Assembly (NCBI RefSeq): GCF_030063365.1 | Contig: NZ_JASISY010000002.1 | Span: 62,001-126,000 of the forward strand | Direction of reading: 5' to 3' | DNA: 64,000 bases | From: Cryobacterium sp. PH29-G1 | Lineage (GTDB): Bacteria > Actinomycetota > Actinomycetes > Actinomycetales > Microbacteriaceae | In this document: in pieces, positions 21,223 through 31,082 of the stretch | Position numbering within the stretch: the first letter of the stretch is position 1 | Layout: every line of letters starts with the position of its first letter | Position numbers and translations under genes: made by a program | The notes under the pieces: model-generated | Told to the model about the DNA's origin: nothing | The model's database searches: none | Seen by the model: only the letters and a program-made list of their open reading frames with translations

Positions 21223-21645
21223 TTAGCGGGCGAACAGACCCCGATAGTACTCGTAGACCCAGCCGGTGAGGGCTACGAGTCCAAGTCCCAGACCGATGAA
21301 GCAGACCCAGAATCCCACGGCGAGGCCGAGGAAGAGCAGTGCTGTCGCGGCAGCCAGAAAGATCGGCCACCAGCTCCACGGGCTGAAGAAGCCCATTTCC
21401 GGGTCTCCGTCGTCGATGTTGCCATCGAGGCTGTCCTCGGGAAGTTCTGCGCCCTGAGCGGCATGCACCTTGTCGAGGTAGAAGGCGATGAACGCCACGA
21501 GCAGCGTGGATAGAGCCAGCATGAACGTGCCAGCCCATTCCACCTTTCCGTGGTCAGGGTCAAGTAGATTCCACGAAACGTAACCGACCGTTACGATCCC
21601 GAAGAAGACGGTGAGGACCCAGAGAATGTTGACGTTGGTCTTCAT
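21223..21645 (-). CDS. ctaF: Cytochrome c oxidase subunit IV, actinobacterial type
   Basis: A 140-residue membrane protein with four helices, of the actinobacterial subunit IV family (FFSPWSWWPIFLA and GWVYEYYRGLFA are typical strings). It is a structural subunit of the aa3 oxidase. Its start codon begins directly after the ctaD stop, with no spacer, so translation is likely coupled. Confidence 0.93.
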   Translation of the reverse strand: MKTNVNILWVLTVFFGIVTVGYVSWNLLDPDHGKVEWAGTFMLALSTLLVAFIAFYLDKVHAAQGAELPEDSLDGNIDDGDPEMGFFSPWSWWPIFLAAATALLFLGLAVGFWVCFIGLGLGLVALTGWVYEYYRGLFAR

Positions 21646-23376
21646 TTACTTAACCTGATTCGAATCGATGTCGTAGACCGCAGCGTCGGGCGCATCCTTG
21701 CCCGGGCCGATGCCAACGGGAAGGCCGGCTTCGGGGTGGTTCAGGTCGAAGGCCGGACGCTCGGAGCGGATCCGCGGGATGGAAGTGAAGTTGTGTCGCG
21801 GCGGCGGGCACGACGTCGCCCACTCGAGCGACGAACCGTAACCCCACGGGTCGTTCACGGTAACCAGCGGCGCCTTGCGTGCTGTGATGTAGACGTTGAG
21901 GAAGAACGGAATCATCGATACGGCGAGGATCATGGAGCCGATCGTCGATACCTGGTTCATCCAGGTGAAGCCGTCTTCCGGTGAGTAGGTGGCGTACCGA
22001 CGCGGCATGCCCATGACGCCCAGCCAGTGCTGAATGAGGAAGGTGGTGTGGAAGCCGATGAAGAGTAACCAGAAGTGCCACTTGCCGAGGCTCTCGTTGA
22101 GCATCTTTCCGGTCCACTTGGGCCACCAGAAGTAGAAACCACTGAACATGGCGAAGACCACGGTGCCGAACACGACGTAGTGGAAGTGCGCGACGACGAA
22201 GTAGGTGTCGGATACGTGGAAGTCGAGCGGCGGCGAGGCGAGGATGACACCGGTCAGACCACCGAAGGTGAACGTGACGAGGAAACCGATAGCCCAGATC
22301 ATGGGGGTTTCGAAGGTGATGGACCCTCGCCACATGGTGCCGATCCAGTTGAAGATTTTCACCCCGGTGGGCACCGCGATCAGCATGGTCATGAGCGAGA
22401 AGAACGGCAGCAGCACTGAACCGGTGACGTACATGTGGTGCGCCCAGACCGATACTGAGAGAGCGGCGATCGAGATGGTCGCGTACACCAGGGTCTTGTA
22501 CCCGAACATCGGCTTCCGGCTGAAGACCGGGAAGACCTCGGAGACGATGCCGAAGAACGGCAAGGCGATGATGTATACCTCGGGGTGCCCGAAGAACCAG
22601 AACAAGTGTTGCCAGAGAATGGCACCACCGTTGGCCGGATCATAAATGTGCGAGCCGAAGATGCGGTCGGAAGCAGCGGCGAGCATGGCGGCGGCCAGAA
22701 CCGGAAAAACCATGAGGGCGAGCAGCGACGTGATGAGTGAGTTCCAGGTGAAGATGGGCATCCGCCACATCGTCATGCCCGGGGCGCGCATGGTGATGAT
22801 GGTCGTGATGAAGTTGACGGAACCGAGAATGGTCCCGAACCCGGACAGACCCAGACCAACCATCCACAGGTTGCCACCGATTCCCGGTGAGAATGTGGTG
22901 CTGGCCAGCGGCTGGTAGGCGAACCATCCGAAGGATGCCGCGCCCTGCGGGGTGAGGAATCCGGAAACGGCGATGAGGCTGCCGAAGTTGAAGAACCAGT
23001 AAGCGAGGGCGTTCAGCCGCGGGAAGGCAACGTCGGGTGCACCAATCTGGAGCGGAACCAGAAAGTTGGCGAAGCCGAAGAAGAGCGGCGTTGCGAACAT
23101 CAAGAGCATGATCGTGCCGTGCATCGTGAAGAGCTGGTTGTACTGCTCTTTCGTCGACACGACGTCAAGGCCCGGGGCGAACAGCTGAGCACGAATGATC
23201 AGTGCCATGACCCCGCCGAGGCAGAAGTACAGGAACGAGGTGATCAGGTACATGTACCCGATGACCTTGTGGTCGGTGGAAGTTATCCACCGAACGAGGA
23301 CATTGCCTTTGCGTTCGGCCGAGGTCGATACCGGTGCTACCGGGTGCGACGGGGCGGGTGCGATGGTCGTACTCAT
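21646..23376 (-). CDS. ctaD: Cytochrome c oxidase subunit I (aa3 type)
   Basis: A 576-residue, 12-helix heme-copper oxidase core. Heme and copper ligands are visible in [14 protein letters not shown], in [14 protein letters not shown] (with the His-Tyr cross-link pair) and in AHHMYVTG, followed by the [10 protein letters not shown] stretch with the heme a and a3 ligands. It reduces O2 to water and pumps protons. It lies 3 bases after ctaC and abuts ctaF, so ctaC-ctaD-ctaF are one unit. Confidence 0.97.
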   Translation of the reverse strand: MSTTIAPAPSHPVAPVSTSAERKGNVLVRWITSTDHKVIGYMYLITSFLYFCLGGVMALIIRAQLFAPGLDVVSTKEQYNQLFTMHGTIMLLMFATPLFFGFANFLVPLQIGAPDVAFPRLNALAYWFFNFGSLIAVSGFLTPQGAASFGWFAYQPLASTTFSPGIGGNLWMVGLGLSGFGTILGSVNFITTIITMRAPGMTMWRMPIFTWNSLITSLLALMVFPVLAAAMLAAASDRIFGSHIYDPANGGAILWQHLFWFFGHPEVYIIALPFFGIVSEVFPVFSRKPMFGYKTLVYATISIAALSVSVWAHHMYVTGSVLLPFFSLMTMLIAVPTGVKIFNWIGTMWRGSITFETPMIWAIGFLVTFTFGGLTGVILASPPLDFHVSDTYFVVAHFHYVVFGTVVFAMFSGFYFWWPKWTGKMLNESLGKWHFWLLFIGFHTTFLIQHWLGVMGMPRRYATYSPEDGFTWMNQVSTIGSMILAVSMIPFFLNVYITARKAPLVTVNDPWGYGSSLEWATSCPPPRHNFTSIPRIRSERPAFDLNHPEAGLPVGIGPGKDAPDAAVYDIDSNQVK

Positions 23377-23379
23377 GGC

Positions 23380-24270
23380 TTAGTTGCCCTCCGGAGCCGT
23401 CGGGGCACTCGTGCCCGGCTGATTCTGATTGCGGTCATACTCGTTGTCGAGCTGACCGACGTTGCCCGCGGTGCGCAGAGACTGTACGTACGTTTCGTAG
23501 TCAGCCTGAGAGACGACCTTGACGTTGAACAGCATGAGCGAGTGGTACTCACCGCAGAGCTCGGCACACTTGCCCGCATAGGTTCCGATGCGCTGCGGGG
23601 TGACCGACATGTAATTGGTCTTTCCCGGGATGACGTCCTTCTTGTAGAGGAAGTCGATGACCCAGAAGGAGTGGATGACGTCGCGAGATTCCAGTTTGAT
23701 TTCAACGGTCTTGTCAACCGGAAGTACGAGAACGGGAATTTCGGACTCAACGAGGGATCCGGTGGCACCATCGGGATCAGGCTGTCCCTGAATTCCGGGC
23801 GAGTACACGTCTTCGTCGACATAGTTGAAGTCCCACGCCCACTGCTTGGCCTGCACTTCGATCGTCACGTCTGGATTGTCATAGCGAGTTTCCAAGGCGA
23901 CCTGGTCGCGCACAGTGAAGGCGAAGAAGCCAATGACCAGAATCAGCGGAACGACCGTGTAGAAGATCTCAATCGGCATGTTGTACCGCAGCTGAACGGG
24001 GAGTCCGGTCTGACCCTTACGACGTCGATAGACGACGATCGTCCAGATGATGAGGCCCCACGTGATGAGGCCGACGATGAGGAGGACGATCCAGGAGGTG
24101 GTCCAGAGTCCGGCGATACGGTCGGTCTGGTTTGTCACCGCCGTTTCGCCCTCTTCTTCAAAGCCGGGCAGGAAACCGTGGAGCTGGGCTTGCGTGCATC
24201 CGGCCAGTACAACGGCTAACGTCGCTGCGAGCGGAATGGCAGCCCAACGAAGGCGGTGGTTATTGCGCAC
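23380..24270 (-). CDS. ctaC: Cytochrome c oxidase subunit II (CuA), lipoprotein
   Basis: A 296-residue protein with a lipoprotein signal (lipobox LAGC, Cys25), two membrane helices (about 55-75 and 100-120) and a cupredoxin domain whose CuA site is CAELCGEYHSLM. It accepts electrons from the diheme QcrC and passes them to CtaD. The start codon is GTG at 24270 with AAAGG 7 bases upstream. The leader between this start and the erpA terminator carries a weak TAGGCT box. Confidence 0.95.
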   Translation of the reverse strand: MRNNHRLRWAAIPLAATLAVVLAGCTQAQLHGFLPGFEEEGETAVTNQTDRIAGLWTTSWIVLLIVGLITWGLIIWTIVVYRRRKGQTGLPVQLRYNMPIEIFYTVVPLILVIGFFAFTVRDQVALETRYDNPDVTIEVQAKQWAWDFNYVDEDVYSPGIQGQPDPDGATGSLVESEIPVLVLPVDKTVEIKLESRDVIHSFWVIDFLYKKDVIPGKTNYMSVTPQRIGTYAGKCAELCGEYHSLMLFNVKVVSQADYETYVQSLRTAGNVGQLDNEYDRNQNQPGTSAPTAPEGN

Positions 24271-24443
24271 CGGGGACCTTTCGGGAGATTCGAGGACACT
24301 TCTCAGGAAGCGTTTTGATCGATTCCTAGCCTACTCCGCGAGAGCGCGCACGAAGTGCACTGCGGGTGGCGTGGCAGACAATTTGTGCGCCGTCAGCCCT
24401 GTTAACGGGGCAAATCCGTGCGAATCGGGAACAATCTGAGCAT

Positions 24444-24487
24444 AAAAAAACGGCGGGGACGTCATCGAACTGATGATGTCCCCGCCG
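24444..24487 (-). terminator. Strong intrinsic terminator after erpA
   Basis: On the minus strand a 16-bp GC-rich stem (CGGCGGGGACATCATC and near-complement, one mismatch) with a 5-base loop is followed by seven T residues. It lies 42 bases beyond the erpA stop, so erpA is transcribed separately from ctaC. Confidence 0.9.
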
Positions 24488-24529
24488 ACAATGCCCAACA
24501 AACATCGTTGCTGGGCCGATCGCGAGCGA

Positions 24530-24928
24530 CTAGTGGAAAGAATCTCCACAGGCGCAACTGCCGCCGGCGTTGGGATTGTCGATGGTGAAGCCCTGCTTTT
24601 CGATGGTGTCCTCGAAGTTGATCGAGGCGCCATCGAGGTACGGCACGCTCATCTTGTCGACAACTACTGCGACGCCATCGAAGTCGACGAGCGCGTCGCC
24701 GTCGAGTACTCGCTCGTCGAAGTACAGCTGGTAGATCAAGCCGGAGCAGCCACCGGGCTGGACGGCCACCCGCAGACGGAGGTCCTCGCGTCCTTCCTGC
24801 GCCAACAAGCTGCGGACTTTGAGCGCGGCTACTTCGGTAAGTCCGACGCCGTGGGCTGCGGTCGGAACGGTAGCGGTGTCAACAGCACTGACGGGTTCAG
24901 TCACGGTTTCGGTCACGGTGTCGGTCAT
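24530..24928 (-). CDS. erpA: A-type iron-sulfur cluster carrier/insertion protein
   Basis: A 132-residue protein of the HesB/IscA family. The three cluster-binding cysteines are present: Cys61 in PGGCSG, and Cys125 and Cys127 in SCACG. It delivers Fe-S clusters to apoproteins, plausibly including the Rieske protein and LipA encoded nearby. The first about 27 residues are an acidic Thr/Val-rich tail not found in E. coli. The start at 24928 follows GAGGAGA. It has its own strong terminator and a tandem 16-bp repeat in its upstream region. Confidence 0.92.
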   Translation of the reverse strand: MTDTVTETVTEPVSAVDTATVPTAAHGVGLTEVAALKVRSLLAQEGREDLRLRVAVQPGGCSGLIYQLYFDERVLDGDALVDFDGVAVVVDKMSVPYLDGASINFEDTIEKQGFTIDNPNAGGSCACGDSFH

Positions 24929-24965
24929 GCTTCTCCTCGATTCACGCACGCACGCTGTCACGCAC

Positions 24966-24997
24966 AATTGCGATCTCATAAAATTGTGATCTCATAA
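24966..24997 (-). promoter_or_regulatory. Tandem 16-bp direct repeat upstream of erpA (operator candidate)
   Basis: Two copies of aattgYgatctcataa lie head to tail, differing at one base, 38-69 bases upstream of the erpA start. A TAGAAT box is just upstream on the minus strand, so the repeats would cover the start of transcription. An iron- or redox-responsive regulator is a reasonable guess, but no known consensus is recognised. Confidence 0.5.
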
Positions 24998-25083
24998 ATT
25001 CTACCAACGACAACCAGAAAGTCGACGGGCGCATTCCCACGCTCTCATATTTTCTTGTGCGCGGTGCTGAGCATTCGGCGGGC

Positions 25084-26577
25084 TTAGTAGCCCGCGCGTT
25101 CGTTCAGGCTGCCGAGCAGAAACGCCTCGCTTAGAACCGCACGCTTGAACACGCCGAGGTGCAGAGATTCATTCGGGCTGTGTGCCCGAGAATCGGGGTC
25201 TTCCACTCCGGTGACCAGAATCTGGGCGCTCGGAAAGACGCGCACCAGATCGGCAATGAACGGGATCGACCCACCGACACCGATATCGACGGGTGGCACG
25301 CCCCAAGCATCCGTCATGGCTTGCCGTGCTTCGGTCACGGCCCATCCGCTGGTGTCCACCAGGAACGGCTCACCCGTGTCCACATCGTCGATCTCAACCT
25401 GCGCACCAAACGGTGCCTGCTCGCGCAGGTGCGTTTGGAGTGCCGCGGCGGCTTGGACCGCGCTCTGGCCGGGGGCGATGCGAGTGCTGATCCGAACGGT
25501 TACAGCCGGAGTCAGGGTGTTTGACGCGTTGTCCACGGTCGGTGCGTCGATACCGGTCACGGTGAGTGCCGGTTGCGACCAGATACGACTGAGGATGGAG
25601 CCGTGGCCGATTGGGGCGACTCCCGGCAACAGGCCCGTTTCTGCGCGCAACTGTTCCTCGGAATAGTCCGGAGTGGGGACGTCAATGCTGGTGAGGCCCG
25701 ATACGGCGACGGAACCATCGTCGTTGTAAAGAGAGGCCAGCAATTTGATCGTCGCGAGCATGGCATCGGGTACCGCTCCCCCGAACATTCCGGAGTGCGA
25801 GGCGTGCGCTAGGGTACGAACCGTGAGTCGCAGGGTGACGTTTCCGCGCAGGGCCGTGGTGATGGCCGGCGTGTGAATGTCCCAGTTGTTGGAATCGGCA
25901 ACAACGATCACGTCAGCGCGCAGAGCCTCACGATTCTCGTCGAGGAAGGTCGCGAAGGATCGGCTGCCGAATTCCTCCTCGCCCTCGATGAAGAACGCGA
26001 GCCCCAGGTCAAAGTCCGTCCCGACGGCGGCCACGAGTGCGCGAACCGAAGCGACGTGCGCCATGACACCCGCCTTGTCATCGGCGGCCCCGCGCCCATA
26101 GAGCCGGTCGCCGCGCACGGTCGGGGTGAACGGATCCGACTCCCAATCCTCAGTCTTCCCGGGCGGCTGCACATCGTGGTGGGCGTACAGCAGCACCGTC
26201 GGGCGGCCGTTCCGCGCGGGGCGCGATGCCAGAATGGCCGGCTGGCCCAGTTCCGTGCTGCCGGGAATACCGGCCTGCACGACTTGCACCGAATCAAAGA
26301 CATTCAGGTCGCGAACAAGCCGGGCGACGGCGTCGGCGCTGGCTGCGACCTGCTCGCGATTGAAGGCGGCCCAAGACACGGAGGGGATGCGCACTAGCGC
26401 GCAGAGGTCCGCGATTGTGCTCGGGAGGCCGCGTTCGACCGCGGTGCCGATGGCGGTTCGGGTCACCGACTCCGTACCGCTGCCCGCGGCCATGGAGTTT
26501 GAATCGCTGCTCGAATCCATGGCCGAGCCGGCCGTCGAGCCAAGGGGCTGAGAATTTGTCTGTGGGTTACCAGTCAT
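25084..26577 (-). CDS. M20-family dipeptidase / deacylase
   Basis: A 497-residue metallopeptidase of the M20 family (carnosinase-like/ArgE subgroup). The metal-site words are YAHHDVQPPG (His), GRGAADDKAGV (bridging Asp), FIEGEEEFGS (catalytic Glu-Glu), VADSNNW (Asp) and the final RAHSPNES (His); the lid domain is inserted between. It should hydrolyse dipeptides or N-acyl amino acids in the cytoplasm. The first about 45 residues are Ser/Gly/Thr-rich and probably disordered. The ATG at 26577 lies 7 bases after TAAGAT, pointing to a leaderless transcript; it is divergent from the DUF3043 gene. Confidence 0.9.
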   Translation of the reverse strand: MTGNPQTNSQPLGSTAGSAMDSSSDSNSMAAGSGTESVTRTAIGTAVERGLPSTIADLCALVRIPSVSWAAFNREQVAASADAVARLVRDLNVFDSVQVVQAGIPGSTELGQPAILASRPARNGRPTVLLYAHHDVQPPGKTEDWESDPFTPTVRGDRLYGRGAADDKAGVMAHVASVRALVAAVGTDFDLGLAFFIEGEEEFGSRSFATFLDENREALRADVIVVADSNNWDIHTPAITTALRGNVTLRLTVRTLAHASHSGMFGGAVPDAMLATIKLLASLYNDDGSVAVSGLTSIDVPTPDYSEEQLRAETGLLPGVAPIGHGSILSRIWSQPALTVTGIDAPTVDNASNTLTPAVTVRISTRIAPGQSAVQAAAALQTHLREQAPFGAQVEIDDVDTGEPFLVDTSGWAVTEARQAMTDAWGVPPVDIGVGGSIPFIADLVRVFPSAQILVTGVEDPDSRAHSPNESLHLGVFKRAVLSEAFLLGSLNERAGY

Positions 26578-26584
26578 ACGGGTA

Positions 26585-26590
26585 ATCTTA
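26585..26590 (-). promoter_or_regulatory. Candidate -10 box of the dipeptidase gene
   Basis: TAAGAT on the minus strand ends 7 bases before the ATG at 26577. It sits in the 38-base gap shared with the divergent DUF3043 gene. Confidence 0.45.
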
Positions 26591-26615
26591 AGGCACCCAA
26601 TTGCAAGGATTTGAT

Positions 26616-27209
26616 GTGGCCAAGCCTCCCGTAAACCCCGACGCACAGCCGTCGATTGAAAGTTCCGACGAGACCGCAGCGCGCCTGGGTCTTTCCCACA
26701 ACGCGGGCAAGGGTCAGGCGACCCCCACTCGCAAGCAGCAGGAAGCGGCGAACAAGCGCCCGCTGGTTCCCGATGACCGCAAGCTCGCCGCGAAGCAGGC
26801 GCGTGCCAAGTCGAGTGCAGCGCGCGACGTGGCCCGGGCCGGAATGGCCGCGGGTGTCGACAAATACCTTCCGATGCGTGAACGTGGCCCGCAGAAACGA
26901 TATGCCCGTGATTACGTCGATGCCCGGTTCAACGTCGGCGAGTTGATGATCCCGGTCATGTTCCTGGTTATTCTGCTCACGACCATTCCCAGCGTGGACG
27001 TGTACGCCATCTTCGGACTCTGGGGCTTCTTTATTCTCGCCGTCATCGACTCCGTCGTGCTCGGTTTCATTCTGACGAAGAAGCTCGAAGCCAAGTTCGG
27101 CTCCGACAAGGCCGAGCGCATCCGCTGGTATGCGGCCATGCGCGCCCTGCAGCTGCGTCCCATGCGCCTGCCGAAGCCGCAGGTCAAGCGCCGCCAGTAC
27201 CCGGTCTGA
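26616..27209 (+). CDS. DUF3043 family membrane protein
   Basis: A 197-residue actinobacterial protein of unknown function. Residues 1-100 are polar and rich in Lys, Arg and Ala; two membrane helices follow (about 110-130 and 136-158); and the C-terminus is basic (RPMRLPKPQVKRRQYPV). The family words RKYLPMRERGPQKRYARDYVD-like in the middle (here DKYLPMRERGPQKRYARD) identify DUF3043. The start is taken as GTG at 26616 with AAGGAT upstream; a TTG at 26601 is an alternative. Confidence 0.82.
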   Translation: MAKPPVNPDAQPSIESSDETAARLGLSHNAGKGQATPTRKQQEAANKRPLVPDDRKLAAKQARAKSSAARDVARAGMAAGVDKYLPMRERGPQKRYARDYVDARFNVGELMIPVMFLVILLTTIPSVDVYAIFGLWGFFILAVIDSVVLGFILTKKLEAKFGSDKAERIRWYAAMRALQLRPMRLPKPQVKRRQYPV

Positions 27210-27234
27210 TCGCTCGGATCCATCGCTCGAAGCC

Positions 27235-27260
27235 GCACGGCGCGTGTTCCCGCGCCGTGC
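27235..27260. terminator. Hairpin between convergent DUF3043 and phosphodiesterase genes
   Basis: GCACGGCGCG, loop TGTTCC, CGCGCCGTGC: a perfect 10-bp stem 26 bases after one stop and 18 before the other. It is probably a two-way terminator; it lacks a T-run. Confidence 0.6.
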
Positions 27261-27277
27261 CGGTCGGTTAGGGCGAG

Positions 27278-28423
27278 CTATCTGGCAAACGCGCCCGCGC
27301 GGATCAGAGGAACCCGTAGCTCCTCATCGGTGAGGGAGCCGTGCTGGCCGATCATGCCGCGGGCCTTCTGGTTCGCCGGTCGGGAATCGTAGTAGGCGAT
27401 CGATTTGCGGGCCGCCACGATCACATCGCCGATCCGCGGTAAGACCTCGTCGGCGACTCGTCCGTACAGACCGGCTGCAACGGCCTCAGCGCGGGTGTAG
27501 ACCCAGGCTCGGTCCCCCTGCGAGGCCCGCCATGCAGCCGCGAGCGTGTCAGCGGATACCGTGGTCTGCGCCGGCTCAAGATAGAGCTGCACGCAGCGCG
27601 GGTCGCCCGCAACGTGGCGCACGCCCGCAACCAGTGCGGGCTCGGTGTCGAACAAGACGTGTTTGGTGTTCGGAACATCGATTACGCCATGATCGGCAGT
27701 GAGCAGCAGGCCTTCGTCTGACCGAAGCGTGGCCGCAAACCGAGAGACCTCGGAGTCGAGGTTCTCGAGCTCGGCAAGCCACCGATCGGACTCCCATCCG
27801 TGAGCGTGCGCGGCGACGTCGAGCTCGGCCACGTAGAGGTAAATCAGCGCGGTCGGGTTGTCATCGAGGATGCGGCGCGCGGCATCAAATCGGTCAGCGA
27901 CCTTCTCCGCGGCAACATACCGGGCACCACGCAAAACGGCCTGTGTGAAACCTGAGGCCACGAATCGTTTCGGGCCGATAGCAAAACTCGGAACCCGCTC
28001 GTCGGCGGCCCGGTCGAACACGGTGCGTGCTCGTTGCCAGGTGGCCGGCTGCATGCCGTCATCCCAGCCGGTGAGCTGGTTCACCACCCGATCGCGAGCC
28101 GAATCGAGCACCTGGTAGCCGACCAGGCCGTGCTGGCCCGGTTCGACGCCGGTGGTCAGCGTTGCGATCCCGGCAGCCGTCGTGGCCGGAAAGACCCCGT
28201 CGATGATGCTGGACTTATTGAGGCGGGTAGACAAGAACCGGGCATGTCCGGCGCGCGCCCGAATCGAACTGACGCCGAGACCGTCGGCGAGAATCACGAC
28301 CGCCTTGTGCGCCGCGGGCAGTCCCAGCGGATTCGGCCGGGCGCAGACGGCATCGAGGGAACTCGTGAGAACATCGGCAAGGCGCAGGGCACTGAATTGG
28401 CGGGCCGGTAGCATGGTGGGCAT
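27278..28423 (-). CDS. Alkaline phosphatase superfamily protein (nucleotide pyrophosphatase/phosphodiesterase type)
   Basis: A 381-residue protein with the metal-site pattern of type I phosphodiesterases: ILADGLG (Asp), the nucleophile Thr in FPATTAAG, ELDVAAHAHG (Asp, His), LTADHG (Asp, His) and a final His in GQHGS. It should hydrolyse phosphodiester or pyrophosphate bonds. No signal peptide is seen, so it is probably cytoplasmic, and the natural substrate is unknown. Start at 28423, with an ATG three codons downstream as alternative. It is divergent from parC. Confidence 0.86.
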   Translation of the reverse strand: MPTMLPARQFSALRLADVLTSSLDAVCARPNPLGLPAAHKAVVILADGLGVSSIRARAGHARFLSTRLNKSSIIDGVFPATTAAGIATLTTGVEPGQHGLVGYQVLDSARDRVVNQLTGWDDGMQPATWQRARTVFDRAADERVPSFAIGPKRFVASGFTQAVLRGARYVAAEKVADRFDAARRILDDNPTALIYLYVAELDVAAHAHGWESDRWLAELENLDSEVSRFAATLRSDEGLLLTADHGVIDVPNTKHVLFDTEPALVAGVRHVAGDPRCVQLYLEPAQTTVSADTLAAAWRASQGDRAWVYTRAEAVAAGLYGRVADEVLPRIGDVIVAARKSIAYYDSRPANQKARGMIGQHGSLTDEELRVPLIRAGAFAR

Positions 28424-28546
28424 CGGGTCTCATTCTTTCACAGGGACGAACCCGCGCCCTCCAGCGCTCCCGAGAGCGCTCCCTACGTAGTGCAGCGGTA
28501 GTCGGTTCGATCGGCCACCGTGGCACGCTTGAAGCAGAATTCGCCA

Positions 28547-31036
28547 ATGAGCCGCTCAGACAGCACCATGCCAGCCGCCAGTATCGCCAACACCGAGCGC
28601 ATCGAAGATGTCGACGTGTCGGTGGAGATGCAGGGATCTTTTCTCGAGTACGCCTATTCGGTGATTTACTCGCGCGCCCTGCCAGACGCCAGGGACGGCC
28701 TGAAACCCGTGCAGCGTCGCATCCTGTACCAGATGAGTGAAATGGGGCTGCGCCCCGACAAAGGTCATGTTAAGAGCGCCCGTGTTGTTGGTGAAGTGAT
28801 GGGCAAGCTCCACCCGCACGGTGACACCGCGATTTATGACGCCCTCGTGCGCATGGCCCAGTCGTTCTCGTTGCGGGTGCCCCTGATCGATGGGCATGGA
28901 AACTTCGGTTCTCTCGACGATGGGCCGGCCGCACCCCGGTACACCGAAGCGCGCCTGGCGGCTCCCGCTCTGGCGATGACCGAGAATCTCGACGAAGACG
29001 TCGTCGATTTCGTGCCCAATTACGACAACCAGCTCACCCAGCCGGACGTGTTGCCGGCCGCGTACCCTAATTTGCTCGTCAACGGCACGAGCGGTATCGC
29101 CGTCGGTATGGCGACGAATATGGCTCCGCACAACCTGATCGAAGTCGTCGGGGCCGCCCGACACTTGCTGGCTCACCCGAACGCGAGCCTCGACGACCTG
29201 ATGGAGTTCGTACCCGGCCCGGATTTGCCCACCGGGGGCACCATCGTGGGTCTGGCCGGCATCAAGGACGCCTACAGCACCGGGCGCGGCAGTTTCAAGA
29301 CCCGGGCTCGCGTCTCGGTCGAGGCCATCAGCGCCCGTAAGACCGGACTCGTCGTGACGGAACTTCCCTATCTGGTCGGCCCGGAAAAGGTGATCGAAAA
29401 GATCAAGGACGGCGTCAACTCCAAGAAGCTCAGTGGCATCTCTGATGTCACCGACCTCACCGACCGCACCAAGGGCCTACGCCTAGTCATCGGCATCAAG
29501 ACCGGGTTCAGTCCCGACGCTGTGCTGGAACAGCTCTTCCGATATACCCCGCTCGAGGACTCCTTCAATATCAACGCTGTCGCCCTCGTTAAAGGCGCCC
29601 CGCAGACACTCGGCCTGCTCGAATTGCTTCACGTCTACGTCAACCACCGCATCGAGGTCGTCACCCGTCGTTCGGCCTATCGGCTGGCCCGGCGCAAAGA
29701 ACGGTTGCACCTCGTCCTCGGGCTGCTCGTGGCTATTCTCGACATCGACGAGGTCATCCAGGTCATTCGGGCGAGTGACGATACCGAGCAAGCCAGAGCC
29801 AAACTCATCGACGTGTTCGACCTGAGTCAGATCCAGGCGGAGTACATCCTCGAACTGCGGCTACGCCGCCTGACCAAATTTTCCCGCATCGAACTCGAAG
29901 CCGAACGCGACCAGCTCCTCGCTGAGATCGCCAAGCTGGAGAAGCTGCTGTCGTCGAAAGCCGCGATCCGTACGCTCGTGTCCGAGGAATTAGGCGCGGT
30001 GGCCGAGAAGTTCGGTACCCCGCGCCGCACGGTCCTCACCGAGGCCAAACCTAGTATCGCCGGCCTGTCGGCAGCTGCCGCCAAACGCCAGGCCGCGGTG
30101 CTTGAAGTGCAGGATATACCGACCCGCGTCTTTCTGAGCGTTACGGGGCGCATTGCCCGCGTCGATCTGGTCGCCGTCGACGACGCCGCTCCGCCGCGCA
30201 TCCAGCCACCGCAGCGACGCAGCAAACACGATGCCGTGCTCTCCACGCTCGACACGACCAGTCGTACCGAGGTTGGTGCGGTGACCAACCGCGGCCGGCT
30301 CATCCGCTTCTCCCCCGTGGATCTGCCGGTGATGCCGCCGACGTCCATTCAGCTGGCGGCCGGCGTGCGTATCAATGAATATCTCGTGCTGGCGGACAAA
30401 AAAGAGCGCGTGCTCGCGATCGTCTCGCTCGACTCCGAACGGGCGATCGCTCTGGGTACCCGCCAGGGTGTCGTCAAACGGGTCACCCCGAATGACTGGG
30501 CCAACAAGCCTGACTTCGAGATCATCGCACTCAAGCCCAAGGACGAGGTGGTCGGCACGGTGCAGGGCGGAGAGGATGACGACCTCGTCTTCATCACGTC
30601 GGATGCCCAATTGCTACGATTCTCCGCCGCGGGCGTGCGCCCGCAGGGCCGAGCCGCCGGCGGTATGGCCGGGATCAAGCTGACACCGGGCGAATCCGTC
30701 GTATTCTTCACGAGCCTCTCGGTCGAGGACTCCGCGACGGCCGTTGTTGCCACGGTGGCGGCGAGTAGCCAGACCCTGCCCGGAACCGACCCTGGCAGCG
30801 CCAAGCAGAGCGAATACTCCGAATACCCTGCCAAGGGGCGGGCGACCGGTGGCGTGCGCGCCCAGCGTTTCCTGAAGGGCGAGGACACCCTGGCCGTGGC
30901 CTGGGTGGGTCGTGCTCCGGCCCGTGCCGTTGCCCCCGATGGTTCTCCGCGCCCCCTGCCGGAGTCGGGGTCGCGCCGGGACGCATCCGGGGTGATGCTC
31001 GACGCTTTCATCGGCGCCATCGGTACCGAAATCTAA
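28547..31036 (+). CDS. parC: DNA topoisomerase IV subunit A
   Basis: An 829-residue type IIA topoisomerase A subunit. The catalytic Tyr132 is in [11 protein letters not shown], the winged helix contains [17 protein letters not shown] (Thr94 and Asp98 at the fluoroquinolone positions), and a GyrA-type C-terminal beta-pinwheel follows. ParC rather than GyrA is inferred from its placement near sigA, away from the origin genes, and from the partner facing it; gyrase proper should lie elsewhere. The start at 28547 lies 6 bases after CAGAAT, as in other leaderless genes here. An upstream GTG (28520) is possible. Confidence 0.88.
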   Translation: MSRSDSTMPAASIANTERIEDVDVSVEMQGSFLEYAYSVIYSRALPDARDGLKPVQRRILYQMSEMGLRPDKGHVKSARVVGEVMGKLHPHGDTAIYDALVRMAQSFSLRVPLIDGHGNFGSLDDGPAAPRYTEARLAAPALAMTENLDEDVVDFVPNYDNQLTQPDVLPAAYPNLLVNGTSGIAVGMATNMAPHNLIEVVGAARHLLAHPNASLDDLMEFVPGPDLPTGGTIVGLAGIKDAYSTGRGSFKTRARVSVEAISARKTGLVVTELPYLVGPEKVIEKIKDGVNSKKLSGISDVTDLTDRTKGLRLVIGIKTGFSPDAVLEQLFRYTPLEDSFNINAVALVKGAPQTLGLLELLHVYVNHRIEVVTRRSAYRLARRKERLHLVLGLLVAILDIDEVIQVIRASDDTEQARAKLIDVFDLSQIQAEYILELRLRRLTKFSRIELEAERDQLLAEIAKLEKLLSSKAAIRTLVSEELGAVAEKFGTPRRTVLTEAKPSIAGLSAAAAKRQAAVLEVQDIPTRVFLSVTGRIARVDLVAVDDAAPPRIQPPQRRSKHDAVLSTLDTTSRTEVGAVTNRGRLIRFSPVDLPVMPPTSIQLAAGVRINEYLVLADKKERVLAIVSLDSERAIALGTRQGVVKRVTPNDWANKPDFEIIALKPKDEVVGTVQGGEDDDLVFITSDAQLLRFSAAGVRPQGRAAGGMAGIKLTPGESVVFFTSLSVEDSATAVVATVAASSQTLPGTDPGSAKQSEYSEYPAKGRATGGVRAQRFLKGEDTLAVAWVGRAPARAVAPDGSPRPLPESGSRRDASGVMLDAFIGAIGTEI

Positions 31037-31082
31037 CCCGACAACTTGGGAGGCAACGAGGGGAAGCCGGGGAAGGCCCGAG

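Noticed and set aside
28485..28519. A tRNA-like string (cagcggtagtcggttcgatc) before parC
   Set aside because: The D- and T-loop-like words are too close together; no anticodon stem or acceptor stem can be formed.
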